From the NCBI RefSeq assembly GCF_000615905.1, contig NZ_BAMN01000005.1, positions 101,847-165,846 of the forward strand: DNA of 64,000 bases, in the 5' to 3' direction. A program made the position numbers and the translations under genes. Under the pieces are notes generated by a model. It was not told where the DNA came from, searched no databases, and saw only the letters and a program-made list of their open reading frames with translations. This document shows, piece by piece, positions 6,873 through 17,672 of this stretch (the stretch's first letter is position 1; each line of letters opens with the position of its first letter). This DNA is from Companilactobacillus nodensis DSM 19682 = JCM 14932 = NBRC 107160 (GTDB lineage Bacteria; Bacillota; Bacilli; Lactobacillales; Lactobacillaceae).

Positions 6873-8366
6873 TTTGTTTGCTTTGAAATTCAGCGAGACG
6901 TTTATACTCTGGTTCCAGCACCTGAGTGACACTTTGCCAGATTGGAAATAACTCCTGATAAATTTTAACATTATTTTCATTAGGATGATGGATATCAGTG
7001 ATACCGATCATGTTCTTGACTGCAGATAAGTCATCAATATTGTCTAACGCGTACATACCCAATACGGCAGCACCAAGACATGAACTCTCGAAACTCTCTG
7101 GAATAGTCACATCTTGATCAAAAATATCAGCCAACATTTGACGCCAAAATACAGACCTCGCAAAACCTCCAGTAGCTTGAATTCTCGTCGGTTTACCAGT
7201 TACCTTTTCAATCAAGCACATAACCGAATAGAGATTGAAAACAATTCCTTCCAGCGCTGACCTGATCATATCAGATCTAGTATGCTGACGAGTTAAACCA
7301 AAGAATGAACCACGGGCATAGGCATTCCAAATTGGTGCCCGTTCTCCACCTAGATAAGGTTGAAATAACAAACCATTTGACCCCGCAGGTACACCACTAG
7401 CCATTTTGGTCAACTCATCATAACTAACTTTTGAATCGAATAACTGATCACGAACCCAACGAAAAACAATTCCACCATTGTTGACAGGAACACCAACTAC
7501 CCACTTATCCTTAGTTAAAGCATAACAAAACAGTTTGCCATCGAGATCAATGACTGGCTTATCAACTACCACTCGCACTGCACCACTAGTTCCAATCGTC
7601 ACAGCAACTACCCCTGGATCTATTGCATCAACACCAAGATTGGAGAGAACACCATCACTTGCTCCCAAAATAAATGGAACAGTGGCTTTAATACCGAGCA
7701 TTTTACCGTATTCTTTGTTGATACCACTGACACTATCAGTCGTAGCAACAACTTCAGGTAAACGTGTTTCTTCTATATTAAGTAGTTTCAAAACTTCTGG
7801 TTCCCACTTGAGGTCAAAGATATTAAACATCCCTGTCGCCGAGGCAATCGAATAATCAATTTTGTAAACTCCAAATAGTTCGAAGAAAACATACGATTTG
7901 ATATCGATAAACTTCTTGGCCTGATTAAATAAATTGGGATGATCATTCTTCAACCACAGCATCTTAGACAATGGAGCCATGGGATGAATAGGTGTACCAG
8001 TTTTGGCATAGATTTTTGCACCCAAATCACTAGCGTTTAATTCATCAGCGTACTCAGCAGCACGGTTATCTGCCAAGTTATAGCTCTAGTCAAGGGATGG
8101 TCGTTCTCATCCATCAAAATCAAACTGTGCATGGCGGTTGAAAAAGATACACCACTTAAATCATCAGGTTCAATACCATTCATTACTTGCTTTAACGTAG
8201 TAAGCACTGCTTGAAAAATTTCATCTGGATCTTCTTCGGCCATTCCTGGTTCAGTCTGAATCAACTGATAACCCGCATCAGCGTGTGTGATTACTGTACC
8301 CTTTTGATCATATAAAACACATTTCGTACTTGTGGTTCCTATATCAATACCAATTATATATTTCAC
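6868..8366 (-). pseudogene. gntK: Gluconokinase (FGGY family), frameshifted
   Basis: FGGY sugar kinase; it would phosphorylate gluconate to 6-phosphogluconate for the oxidative pentose phosphate route. The N-terminal phosphate-binding loop IGIDIGTTSTKC, then MHSLIL and TGTPIHPMAPLSKMLW, and the C-terminal half with GASDGVLSNLG, VTIGTSGAVR, GGERAPIWNA and ATGGFARSVFWRQ follow lactobacillar gluconokinase. The frame breaks at 8073, where TGGCAG replaces an expected TGGGCAG: one G added joins ITW to ADNRAAEYA and yields about 499 residues, normal for the family. Start: GTG 8366 with GGAG 7 bases before it. As written it yields two fragments (to 8037 and from 8076). Confidence 0.85.
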
Positions 8367-8400
8367 TATCAATCTCCATATTTATATCAACGTAATATTA

Positions 8401-9262
8401 TTATTTCTTCCACAAAAAATTAATTAATAACTTGTCGACTTCCTTGTTCTCATGTAACTTACTATGCTGAGCTTGTGGACCAGAAATCTTCTTCTCACGA
8501 TATGACTTAGCACGTCCAGATACCAAATACCTCAATGACTTGGACGAAGCATTACTTACAGATCCATCGGAATGCGTACCATCATTTTTATCACCATAAA
8601 TATTTAGAATACCCACTTGATTATTAGGATAGACTTCTCGTAATTTTAATAGTTGTTTATAATCAGAATCCATTTTCTCTGGTTTACCATTACTAGCGAG
8701 TTTCATCTTATTAGGTTCGTCATTCATCCCTAAAATTCCATTGTAATGTCCAGCAATATCCACTTGCTTATTCAACTTAGGAAGTGACTTATCCTGACTA
8801 TAATCCAACGGATAATAAGCAATCGTCATATTTCCCATTGAATGTCCTACAACATTAAATCTCTTAATGTTGTATTCTTTTTGAAGTAAAACCACTACTT
8901 GTTTCATCCATAGAGCGTCCTCTGAATAATTATCATTTTTATTATTCAGGTAATTAACTTCGATAATTGGATTCTGTGTGTTCTTATTTATTCTACCATT
9001 CAAAGTTACCTTTCCCTTAGGACTAACGTCCACACGAATTATCGTATCAGTTACGCCATGAGATTTGGCATAATTTGCCATCTGTGATTCCGAACGATAG
9101 CTGCCACCCCATCCGTGAAAAAATAACGTTGGTACTGATGATTTTATGTAATCACTACTATAAATTTTCTTATCAAAACTCACATGTCCAATTACACCAA
9201 GTAGCACAATTATAATGATTATCGAAATGATTTTTTTTTAATATTTTGTTCAAAGCTTTCAT
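8401..9262 (-). pseudogene. DUF915-type alpha/beta hydrolase, signal sequence out of frame
   Basis: The catalytic part (8401-9207) carries LFFHGWGGS (oxyanion region) and the nucleophile elbow VVGHSMGN, followed by the late His (AQHSKLHENKEVDKLL), as in DUF915 cell-surface hydrolases of lactobacilli. The N-terminal anchor is separated by a nine-A run (9231-9239). With eight A, ATG 9262 reads MKALNKILKK and then a long hydrophobic stretch into VLLGVIGHVSF, a typical signal anchor. As written, only a shorter start without the full anchor is available. Substrate is unknown; an esterase role on lipid or wall material is inferred from the family. Confidence 0.75.
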
Positions 9263-9345
9263 TTTCTTTCTGTATGTTAATTAAAACATATTCTAATACT
9301 ATTTAATCATTTTAAATTTAAGTCAGGAAAAACATACATCGAAAA

Positions 9346-9380
9346 CAAAAAAGCCATTACGCCTAAACCAAACGTAATGG
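9346..9380 (-). terminator. Terminator of the symporter gene
   Basis: CCATTACG / CGTAATGG stem (9354-9361 and 9373-9380) with a T run on the minus-strand 3' side, right after the symporter stop. Confidence 0.8.
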
Positions 9381-9387
9381 ATCTTTA

Positions 9388-10617
9388 TTAGTTACTTTCA
9401 TAAAATACTTTTGTATCAATTCCATCATTTTTATGTGCAACCAAAATTGATGAAAATACATCTGAATCAACATTCAAAATAGTCCTCAACATGCCGACAA
9501 ACCAGTCCACTCCTGCAAATAACGCTATGCTTTCAACCGGTAATCCCATTTGAGGAACCACAATGGCCAATGAAACTAGTGCCGCACCTGGCACCACTGC
9601 ATTTGCCAGCGATGCTAATGTAGCCAAAAGAACAATGTACATATAGGTTTGCAGATCATACTTAATTCCATATATTTGTGCAATTGTAATTATCGTAATC
9701 GACATATGCATAGCAGAACCATTAGAGTTTAAGGACATTCCCAAGCTTAAAACAATTTGAGCAACTTTATCCTTGACGCCCAATTTTTCCTTCGTATCCT
9801 TCAATTCAGTTGGAAAAGTGACCGCAGAAGAAGTAGTAGCTAGTGCCATTAAAGACATATCCCACATATTTTTAATTAAATATATAAAATTCAATTTAGT
9901 AACCAATGTAATACATAAAATCCAGAAGACTAAATAAGTAATAGTAGCAAATCCATATATAATTAAATATTTCATCATTGGGATAATCACCTTAATCCCC
10001 AACTTGCCAATAGCCGAGGCAATCAATGCAAATATTCCAATGGGAGCTATAGTCATGATTAGTGAGATCATTTTCAGAATAACTTTATTAAACTGTTTGA
10101 GAATATCTAATAATTGAAATTCATTGGTGGAATGGCAAAATGCTGATAACGCAATACCAAAAACAATGGAGAATACTATGACTTGCACAATAGACCCTTT
10201 AGACATCGATTCAAATATATTGCTGGGGAAAAAATCACTTATAACTTTGGAGAATGACATTGATTGACCAACTTTAATGTTATTATCTGATAAACCTTTA
10301 ATAGAAATCCCTAAACCAGGTTTGAAAACAATAACCATTATAGCTCCCCACAATGCCGCCAGAATAGAAGAAGTAAAGAATATAATTACAGTTTGCCTGA
10401 TCATTCTACCAAACTGACCTAAATCTATATTTCCCACTGCCTCAATTACCTGACCCATAACCAGCAATATAATACCCATTTGAATCATTTTAATAAAAAT
10501 GTCACCAACTATTTTCAAATTACTAGAAAATGATTTAAAAGTTAACCCTACTATTATTCCTAATACCATGGCAATCAATATTTGTCCTGACATAGAGATC
10601 TTTATTTTCTTAGTCAT
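9388..10617 (-). CDS. Dicarboxylate/amino acid:cation symporter (SDF family)
   Basis: About 409 residues from ATG 10617, with GAGGTG 8 bases before it; the GTG at 10626 overlaps that ribosome site. Eight membrane helices plus the two re-entrant hairpins of the GltP/GltPh fold are visible: the serine-rich MALATTSSAVTFPTEL (first hairpin), SLNSNGSAMHMS (helix 7, NMDGT equivalent degenerate) and PGAALVSLAIVVPQMGLP (second hairpin). The usual NMDGT is NSNGS here, so substrate or ion coupling may differ from glutamate carriers. It lies downstream of the carbamoyltransferase operon on the same strand, but a terminator-like hairpin (10690-10730) intervenes, so it is probably a separate unit supplying a carboxylate. 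Confidence 0.8.
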   Translation of the reverse strand: MTKKIKISMSGQILIAMVLGIIVGLTFKSFSSNLKIVGDIFIKMIQMGIILLVMGQVIEAVGNIDLGQFGRMIRQTVIIFFTSSILAALWGAIMVIVFKPGLGISIKGLSDNNIKVGQSMSFSKVISDFFPSNIFESMSKGSIVQVIVFSIVFGIALSAFCHSTNEFQLLDILKQFNKVILKMISLIMTIAPIGIFALIASAIGKLGIKVIIPMMKYLIIYGFATITYLVFWILCITLVTKLNFIYLIKNMWDMSLMALATTSSAVTFPTELKDTKEKLGVKDKVAQIVLSLGMSLNSNGSAMHMSITIITIAQIYGIKYDLQTYMYIVLLATLASLANAVVPGAALVSLAIVVPQMGLPVESIALFAGVDWFVGMLRTILNVDSDVFSSILVAHKNDGIDTKVFYESN

Positions 10618-10689
10618 GATTTTCACCTCTCATGGCGCCACATTAACATCATAGATTATCGCGTCGGGAACAAGAATCTATTTCTATCG

Positions 10690-10730
10690 AAACACCTATC
10701 ATACTCACTCCAAAGTATGATAGGTGTTTT
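10690..10730 (-). terminator. Terminator of the carbamoyltransferase operon
   Basis: Near-perfect inverted repeat AAACACCTATCATACT / AGTATGATAGGTGTTTT just after the MFS stop at 10736. Confidence 0.8.
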
Positions 10731-10735
10731 AAATA

Positions 10736-12019
10736 TTATGCTGCATTCACATTATTCTTATCGCTTGTAAATCCAAATAGAATCATTCCAATAAGCAATA
10801 GTACAGCCGCTAAATAAAAACCAATCTTCATTGAACCAAAGCTATCTGAAATCCAACCTGTAACGTATGGTGCAAGAATCGAACCAGACATGCCAATAAA
10901 GTTATATGCACTCAAAGCTGTAGAAAGTGATGACTTTGGAGCATTCTTTGTAACAAAAGCAACTAGAATAGGATCGATTGCTAACTTACCTGTGAGTCCA
11001 TAAACAATAAGAACTAGAATTAGTAAAGTCTTATTTGTAACAAAGGCAATCCCAAATACTGAGATTAATGATAATGGGACCAAGAAGAACATTAATGCTT
11101 TTGTTTTCTTTGTTTTGTCATAAATATGTGCAAATAATATTGCACCAGGAATTGATGCCCAAGGAACTAACGAAGCTATGAAACCAACGCTTGTACCTTT
11201 AAAGCCTCTTTCAACTTGAAGAAATTGTGGCAACCAAGTAATAATAACGAAATTGGCATAAATAGAACAGAAACACATAATGTAAGCAAAAACTAAATTA
11301 CGATTTTTAAATAATGAACCAACACTAACCTTTTCAGTTGGAACCTCAACTTCTTCTTTTTTCTCTTTGTCTTTACCCTGATCTTCAGGCCTAATAACCC
11401 GCTCTTTCAAGATGAAGTAGAATAGTATACCTACAATTACAGTGGGTATGGACATAATATAAAATGGTGTTTGCCAAGGCATTCCATTTTGAAGTACTAG
11501 TGTACTTGAAAGTAGATATCCACCTGATGTACCAAAAGCCATACCACTATTAATAATAGCTGTACCCAATGTAAGATCTTTCGTGGGAATTGCTTCTGTT
11601 GACAGTGCGTACTGTGGTCCGTAGTACGATCCTTGTCCAATACCTGCAATAGCTCTAACGATTAGAAATACGATAAATCCTGTCACAATGCCACTTACAA
11701 ATGTCATTATTCCAAATACAATAAACCCAATCATAATAACCAAACGTCTACCAAATTTATCACCCAGCATACCGAAAGGAATTTGAGTAATAGCATATGT
11801 TAAGAAGAAAATACTATTCACAATTCCAAGTTGAGTATTACTGATATGAAACTGTGCTGCTAATTGTGTTTGTACCGGGTTAAGAATTGTTCTATCAGCG
11901 TACATTAAAATCCAGCCAAAGAAACAGAGTGCCACTACTTTCCACCAATACTTCTGTGAAACATTCATTGCTTTATAACGATCTGTAAAACTCAATGTTT
12001 TTGTTGCCCCACTATCCAT
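10736..12019 (-). CDS. MFS transporter, anion:cation symporter-like
   Basis: 427 residues from ATG 12019, which overlaps the stop of the DUF2877 gene by 8 bases and has GGAGGGAGC in that gene's end, so the two are translationally coupled. Twelve helices, with GDKFGRRLVIM between helices 2 and 3 and a charged central loop (DQGKDKEKKEEVEVP). The pattern WILMYADRTILNPV ... FGMLGDKFGRR is typical of the ACS family, which takes up organic anions such as hexuronates, ureidoglycolate-like or other carboxylates. The coupling suggests it imports the substrate of the FdrA-YlbE-DUF2877 enzyme. Confidence 0.85.
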   Translation of the reverse strand: MDSGATKTLSFTDRYKAMNVSQKYWWKVVALCFFGWILMYADRTILNPVQTQLAAQFHISNTQLGIVNSIFFLTYAITQIPFGMLGDKFGRRLVIMIGFIVFGIMTFVSGIVTGFIVFLIVRAIAGIGQGSYYGPQYALSTEAIPTKDLTLGTAIINSGMAFGTSGGYLLSSTLVLQNGMPWQTPFYIMSIPTVIVGILFYFILKERVIRPEDQGKDKEKKEEVEVPTEKVSVGSLFKNRNLVFAYIMCFCSIYANFVIITWLPQFLQVERGFKGTSVGFIASLVPWASIPGAILFAHIYDKTKKTKALMFFLVPLSLISVFGIAFVTNKTLLILVLIVYGLTGKLAIDPILVAFVTKNAPKSSLSTALSAYNFIGMSGSILAPYVTGWISDSFGSMKIGFYLAAVLLLIGMILFGFTSDKNNVNAA

Positions 12020-12818
12020 TATTGCTCCCTCCAATTATTTCATTAATTGCCAAACTAACTCCAAACAGGGTATCTGCGCCTGATGTATGCCCCATCTGTA
12101 AGACTTCCTGCATCGTACAAATTATTGTTGACTTATTACTATTCATATTCAACATCAATTCTTTTAAATCCTTGCTTATATACCCATGCTTGACGGCATC
12201 AATATACGCACTACTTACCTTAGTGGTACCTAATTCAGAAAATTCACTTAATATATTCATCCATCTTTCTGCAAGTGGATAACCGCTGCCAACCAACATT
12301 GACGAAAATCCTACGAGCATGTCATCTCCACTGGGGGTTAGCCCTTTTCCTCTGCCTAACATATATTTGATCAAATCATATAATTCTGAATCATGCTTCT
12401 GATTAATCCTGCTAAATATTGGCATAATATGACTAATTGAGTTATTATCCATACCAATCTTTTTACCCAAATCTAATTCTTTAAGAGAAGAATCAACCAT
12501 TTTATATTGATTTACAGATAGATCCAATTTAGGAATACTAAGTTCAATTTCATTTAAATTCAAAAGATTTACTTCAAATATTTTATTTGAAGCGTAAATC
12601 TTTAAAATATCATTCTTCAAGATGACCAAGTCGTTCAACGTAATGTTATCTAAGATTTTACTTAGATATAATGAATTAATAGTTATTCCAAGAACCGATA
12701 ATCCACCAGCATAATTGCCAACATGAAAATAGATATTCTCAAATTTAATATTGAAACTATGTCTAAAAATACTGTCAACAATCCCTGACTGCTCTTTCTC
12801 CACAAAAGAGCGAAGCAT
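12012..12818 (-). CDS. DUF2877 protein, AllH (YlbF)-like subunit
   Basis: 268 residues from ATG 12818 (AGGTGAG 9 bases before), 25 bases after the AllG-like stop; a longer frame to 12878 would overlap that gene. The conserved DUF2877 block LGRGKGLTPSGDDMLVGF (about 155-172) and the late GHTSGADTLFG are present. In E. coli the DUF2877 protein YlbF (AllH) acts with FdrA and YlbE (AllF, AllG) as oxamate carbamoyltransferase in the anaerobic allantoin route; I recall this from published work on the all locus. The substrate here is not proven. It sits in an operon with the fused AllF-AllG gene and an MFS carrier. Confidence 0.8.
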   Translation of the reverse strand: MLRSFVEKEQSGIVDSIFRHSFNIKFENIYFHVGNYAGGLSVLGITINSLYLSKILDNITLNDLVILKNDILKIYASNKIFEVNLLNLNEIELSIPKLDLSVNQYKMVDSSLKELDLGKKIGMDNNSISHIMPIFSRINQKHDSELYDLIKYMLGRGKGLTPSGDDMLVGFSSMLVGSGYPLAERWMNILSEFSELGTTKVSSAYIDAVKHGYISKDLKELMLNMNSNKSTIICTMQEVLQMGHTSGADTLFGVSLAINEIIGGSNNG

Positions 12819-12843
12819 ACTACTTCGCTCACCTGTTAATAAA

Positions 12844-15800
12844 TTATGCTTCTGTGACAAATTCTTTTTCATCATCAACTAAGCCCATCTTCTTGCCATA
12901 GGCAACTAATGCCTTTTCGAAACAAGCAAGTGGAGCATGAACCGTACCGGCACCAACTTGACCGGTTCCAGCAATCTTACCGGCAATACCAGTATTAATA
13001 ATAGGAGTAATACCAGTTTCAACTACCTTACAGATATCAATTCCAAGTGGAGTACCCTTAAAGTCCCAAGTAGGAATTGTAAAATTAGGATTATGTTCTG
13101 TACATATCTTCATCATTTCATTGGATACACGTTGAGCATCTTCGAATCCACCAGCACCAACAAATCTTGTGACGCCTGGTGCGGCGATCATTGACATACC
13201 ACCAAATCCAACAGTTTCAGCAATAGCACTGTCACCAATATCCGGATTAGCATCATCTTGACTGAACCCTGTAAAGAACAGTCCTTCAGGAGTATTAACA
13301 GGGGCATTGAACCATTCATTACCCAATCCACTCACCTTAATACCAAAGTCAACACCATTTCTGGACATAGTCGTAACAATAGTTCCTTCTTCTTGAACAC
13401 GTGCAGCATCAACAATTGATTTACCTGTTGCCATCATAATATTCAAGAAGAATTGATCTGTATCAGCTAAGAACTTGATAACTTGTTGCTTAACATCATC
13501 ACTAATAGATAACTTAATAATCAGTGGAGCAACCTCTTTAAGGAATACTAGACTTGCGGCGATATTACGTTGGTGGAATTCATCACCCATAGTAATGGCC
13601 TTAGCATCATAACTGTAATATTTAATCCACCCTCCGTTTGCTTGATAGCTTTACTCAAAGTTGGTCCAAGGACGTCTCTCATCCAAATTAATCTATCAAC
13701 AACTTCTTGTGAATATGCTCCGAAACGTAATACTTTACCGATACCCTCATTCAAAGTACAGAATGCTTGATTATTCTTTAAACGATTTTCGATCACCAGA
13801 ACCGGCATATTAGCAGAAGTAATACCACCCATAGGTCCTACAGCGCGTACTGAATGGCAAGGCATGAATCTAACTTCACCAGAGTTTAATAATTCTTTAG
13901 CCTCATTTTCATCTTTTACCCAACCTTCAAATAAAGCGGCACCAATACATGAACCTTGCATAGGTTCAGTCATATCTTTAAATGCGATTGGAGGACCGGC
14001 ATGCAATAATGTCTTATGATTATCGTCAGCCAATTCATTAATAACACTCTTAGCAGGTACGACATCTACCAAATATGGTTCTGATTTTTTAAATGAGTTC
14101 AAAATATCTTCATTTTGCTTCTTTAAACCATCCAACTGACGAACTTGCTTTAGAAGCTTAATCATCTTAGGATTTCCCCCAGCAACTGGTTTCCAATCAA
14201 ACTGAACTGACTTACCATTGTATTTATTAATTGGTTCATTAAAACTTTCTACACCGACATTCACTACACGTGGCTTTGTATACAGTAAATCAAGAACAGA
14301 TTCACTTGATTCAGGAATCTCATCATGTGGTTTTGTATAAGGAACAACTTTCTTATCAGGTTCGTCGATATCCATTCCTACTAGATTCAACCCATAACGA
14401 ACTGTTTCGGCATTAGTATCACAAACTGTAACACCTGCATCCTCTAATATCTTATGTTGTTCATCATAATCTTGTGGATCTTCATTAGTACCAACAATAG
14501 TTGCAACAAACGCCAATTTACGTCCATCATCATGTGCTGTTTTAATAGCAGCTTTAATTGATGGTGCAAGTGCTGAAGCCATATCATCTGTTGTACCGTA
14601 GCCTAAAACATCATCTAGAAGAATTACTCCAGTTTTTTCATCATGTGACAATTTTTCAATTTGTTGAATTCTGATACTTGGATCAATCATTGGATGTGGA
14701 CGACCTTGTGTATAGATATCATCACCCAAATCAATAACATCATATCCATCTGATTTAAGAACATAGCCATTGTCTGTAATAATCCCACCTAAATTCAATG
14801 ACTCTGAGATTAGCATTCCAGCTTCATAAGCTAAAGTACCACCTGAATACAATCCTTTGATTTTCTTTCCTCTTAATTTTTCATCCACATTGGCAATTGG
14901 TGCAGCAGTGTAGTAATTCTTTTTTACTTCTTTGTTCAATGAAAGATCCATCGCAATTTTTGCTGTCTCTTCCAATGTATGAGCAAGATATACACCATCT
15001 TCGTGATGATCTGGTTTTTCACCTAAAAAGATAGCTACAACTGGCTTGTCAATATCATGCAATAGTTTAACAACCTCATCACGAACTTCTTTTGCTGGTG
15101 GCTTAGAAATAATACCTAACACTTCAGATGGATCATGATGTGCTAATCCAACTAATGCATCGATCATCGTACGTGCTCCAACCTTATCAGAAAGATCACG
15201 ACCGCCTGTACCAATAGCGTGTATAACTCCGCCACCCATTCGTTCGATGGCAGCTGTTACTTCCTGAATACCAGTACCAGATGCACCGACCAGACTGATA
15301 TTACCTGATCTAATTACATTCGCAAATGCCATTGGAACTCCACTAATAATTCCAGTCCCACAATCAGGTCCCATTACCAACAAACCTTTTTTATGAGCTT
15401 TATTTTTAAGTCTTGCCTCATCTTCAATAGATACATTATCACTGAAAACAAATGCATTAAGATTGTGATCCAAAGCATTATCAATTTCATCTGCAGCATA
15501 AACACCAGGAACTGAAATTAATGCTGTATTTGCATCTGGTAATTTGTCAATTGCCTCGTCCCATGATGTTGCATGTGATGATGCGTTTGATTTGCTAGAT
15601 TTTTTATTTGAAAGATCATCAATAAATTTGTCAATTGCTTTAAGAACATCATCCATAATTGATTTATCATCAGTATCTAAAACAATCATCATGTCACTAG
15701 GTTTAGCTTCTTTAGCTTCATCTGTGAGTAACCCAGCGCTGTTAAAAATATCTTTATTAGCATCAGTACCCATCATTACTTGAACTTTGTTGACACCGTT

Positions 15801-15881
15801 CATTTTGCTAATTTCTGTTGTTAACAACATTAAATTGATAGAATCTTGATAACTATTATTCTTTAAAACTGTATATAACAT
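12844..15881 (-). pseudogene. FdrA-YlbE (AllF-AllG) fusion, carbamoyltransferase subunits, frameshifted
   Basis: One long gene joins an FdrA domain (residues 1 to about 515; acyl-CoA-synthetase-like, with PDCGTGIISGVPMAF, VGASGTGIQEV and GGTLAYEAGML) to a DUF1116/YlbE domain (about 540 to the end; HAGPPIAFKDM, MQGSCIGAALFEGW, SVRAVGPMGGITSANMPV, GDEFHQRNIAA). In E. coli these are two proteins. The frame breaks near 13607, where ATGATGCT replaces an expected ATGGATGCT; one added G gives exactly 1013 codons from ATG 15881 to the stop at 12844. As written it splits into 777- and about 248-residue parts with an internal ATG at 13590, so the halves might still be made separately. A cre-like site and a hairpin precede it. 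Confidence 0.85.
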
Positions 15882-15919
15882 TTATGTCACCCTTTCTCGT
15901 TCTTGATTACAGTTATAAT

Positions 15920-15933
15920 AGTAAGCGCTATCA
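15920..15933 (-). promoter_or_regulatory. cre-like catabolite operator
   Basis: AGTAAGCGCTATCA matches the CcpA site consensus TGWAANCGNTNWCA at 13 of 14 positions (first base differs). It lies 39 bases before the AllF-AllG start, next to TATAAT-like sequence, so glucose repression of the operon is likely. The same site could affect the divergent pucR gene. Confidence 0.65.
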
Positions 15934-15963
15934 TAAATAAATACATTTACCAAAAAAGTAAAA

Positions 15964-16010
15964 AGAATGTCAGCTTCTTTGTCCACTTTGGATAAAGAAA
16001 CTGGCATTCT
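15964..16010 (-). terminator. Terminator-like hairpin in the divergent allFG/pucR region
   Basis: AGAATGTCAGCTTCTTTGTCC pairs almost completely with the segment ending CTGGCATTCT (about 22 pairs, few mismatches, 4-base loop). On the minus strand it is followed by TTTTTACTTTTTT. No minus-strand gene ends here, so it could be an attenuator in the AllF-AllG leader, a stop for antisense transcription, or a regulator site for PucR. Confidence 0.5.
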
Positions 16011-16051
16011 ATGGTTTTATAATATATATACTGGATAAGGAGATATTCTAT

Positions 16052-17587
16052 ATGAACACTTCATTGGAGGAAATTTTAGGTTTAACTGCTTTATCTAAGG
16101 CGAAAATCATTGCTGGTAAAAAAGACATTCATAAAAATGTCAGTAATATAATGATCATGGAAGGACACGATGTTGAAAAATGGGTTAAACCTGGATATAT
16201 AATTCTAACAAGTCTTTATGGATATAAAAATGAAAAAAAAGAAGAATTCATAAATTTATTCAAAAAATTGAATGAACTAAAATGTAGTGCTGTAATTGTT
16301 AAGCTCAATCGTGCCGTCAGTATGGTACCCGAAGAACTAATTCATACTTGTAATAAAATGGGACTTCCACTTATAACCATTGATGACAACATTGGTTATA
16401 AAGATATAATCTTACCTGTAATGCAACAATTGTTTGACCAAAACAATCGATTACTTAATCACTACAAAGATGTAAATCAAAAATATATTCAACTAGCTGC
16501 TTCAGGTGCAACCATCGAGAACTTGATACAACAACTTGACGTTATTATAAATAACCAAGTTGATATTGTCCCAGATCTAGAATCTATAAATTATGTTGTA
16601 TCCAGCAGAACCTATTCATCAAAGGTACTCAGTGCAGGCAAATCTGAAGTGCTTAAATCCGATCAATTTCAAAACTACGATTATTATATGAGAGATATTA
16701 CTCAATACGATCATTTACACCCTGACGTAAAACAAATACTCGTCAAATTGGACGGAAATGAAACTAATAAAGGTTACTTATGCATAACTGAAAGTAATCA
16801 AAAATTAAGTAGTGAAGATTATATTGCAATTGAAATTGCTGTTAATTTTATCAATCTAGAAATTCTAAAATCAAGTGCACTAAAAAACGCCAAAAAGGAC
16901 TCCGTAAATGAACAATTTGACGAATTTCTTGCTGGAAATCTGCCACTTGATGGTATTCTACCTGAAATATTTGAGGAAAAAAATTTCCAGATGAACAAAG
17001 AATATCGCTCATTCTATTGTAAAATCATAAACTCTAACGATTCAGAAAAAAATCTATTAAACCAAAAAATTACTATTTCAAGCCTCGAAAACCGATGCAA
17101 GATCTATTGGCCAAGAATTGTTTACCGCAGCTGGATAGACCAAATATATATTCTCGTAGAGAGTGATGATTCAATAATAGAGTTCAAGAAAAAATTGAAC
17201 ACAATCGTTAGCTATATTCAAAAAAATTCTAAAAGCAAATTAACCATTCAAATTTCAATTGGAAATAGAGAGACACTACAATTCATCCCTGATATATCAA
17301 AAAAATGCCTATCCAATTTACAAATAGAGTCAAAATTAGAGAATAAGGACTTTATTATTTCCGAAGATGACTTAGGAATACTTCAACTTTTACCATTTCC
17401 AATCAACAAAACAGAAATAATTAATTTATTACCTGATGAACTAATATACATGTATAAAAAGGAACCTGAACTAATTGAAACATTAAATTCATATATAAAA
17501 AATCAAACCAATATTACTCAAAGTGCAGAACACCTTTACATTCATCCTAAAACTATGAGATATAGATTAAAAAAAAATAAAGAATAA
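16052..17587 (+). CDS. PucR-family transcription regulator, C-terminus cut by a poly-A frameshift
   Basis: An N-terminal PucR sensor domain (about 5-125: LEEILGLTALSKAKIIAGKK, GYIILTSLYGY, AVIVKLNRAVSMVP), a middle GGDEF-like CdaR region and a C-terminal HTH_30 (LNSYIKNQTNITQSAEHLYI ... TMRYRLKK). The family typically senses purine-breakdown metabolites and activates catabolic operons, matching the divergent carbamoyltransferase operon. As written the protein ends RLKKNKE at 17587. The run of nine A at 17569-17577 is the cause: with eight A it continues IKNKYSIDLDNPNNI... to a stop at 17663, restoring the conserved end of the helix-turn-helix domain. The restored stop sits directly before the next ribosome site (TAGGAG). 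Start ATG 16052 has AAGGAGATATTCT. Confidence 0.85.
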   Translation: MNTSLEEILGLTALSKAKIIAGKKDIHKNVSNIMIMEGHDVEKWVKPGYIILTSLYGYKNEKKEEFINLFKKLNELKCSAVIVKLNRAVSMVPEELIHTCNKMGLPLITIDDNIGYKDIILPVMQQLFDQNNRLLNHYKDVNQKYIQLAASGATIENLIQQLDVIINNQVDIVPDLESINYVVSSRTYSSKVLSAGKSEVLKSDQFQNYDYYMRDITQYDHLHPDVKQILVKLDGNETNKGYLCITESNQKLSSEDYIAIEIAVNFINLEILKSSALKNAKKDSVNEQFDEFLAGNLPLDGILPEIFEEKNFQMNKEYRSFYCKIINSNDSEKNLLNQKITISSLENRCKIYWPRIVYRSWIDQIYILVESDDSIIEFKKKLNTIVSYIQKNSKSKLTIQISIGNRETLQFIPDISKKCLSNLQIESKLENKDFIISEDDLGILQLLPFPINKTEIINLLPDELIYMYKKEPELIETLNSYIKNQTNITQSAEHLYIHPKTMRYRLKKNKE

Positions 17588-17672
17588 ATATTCAATTGAT
17601 TTAGATAATCCTAATAACATCATGAATATGGGAATAAATATAAAACTATTAAAATTATTATAGGAGAAAAAA

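Noticed and set aside
13570..13770. Plus-strand frames inside allFG and other large genes
   Set aside because: They are shadows of strong minus-strand coding sequence without ribosome sites or recognised motifs.
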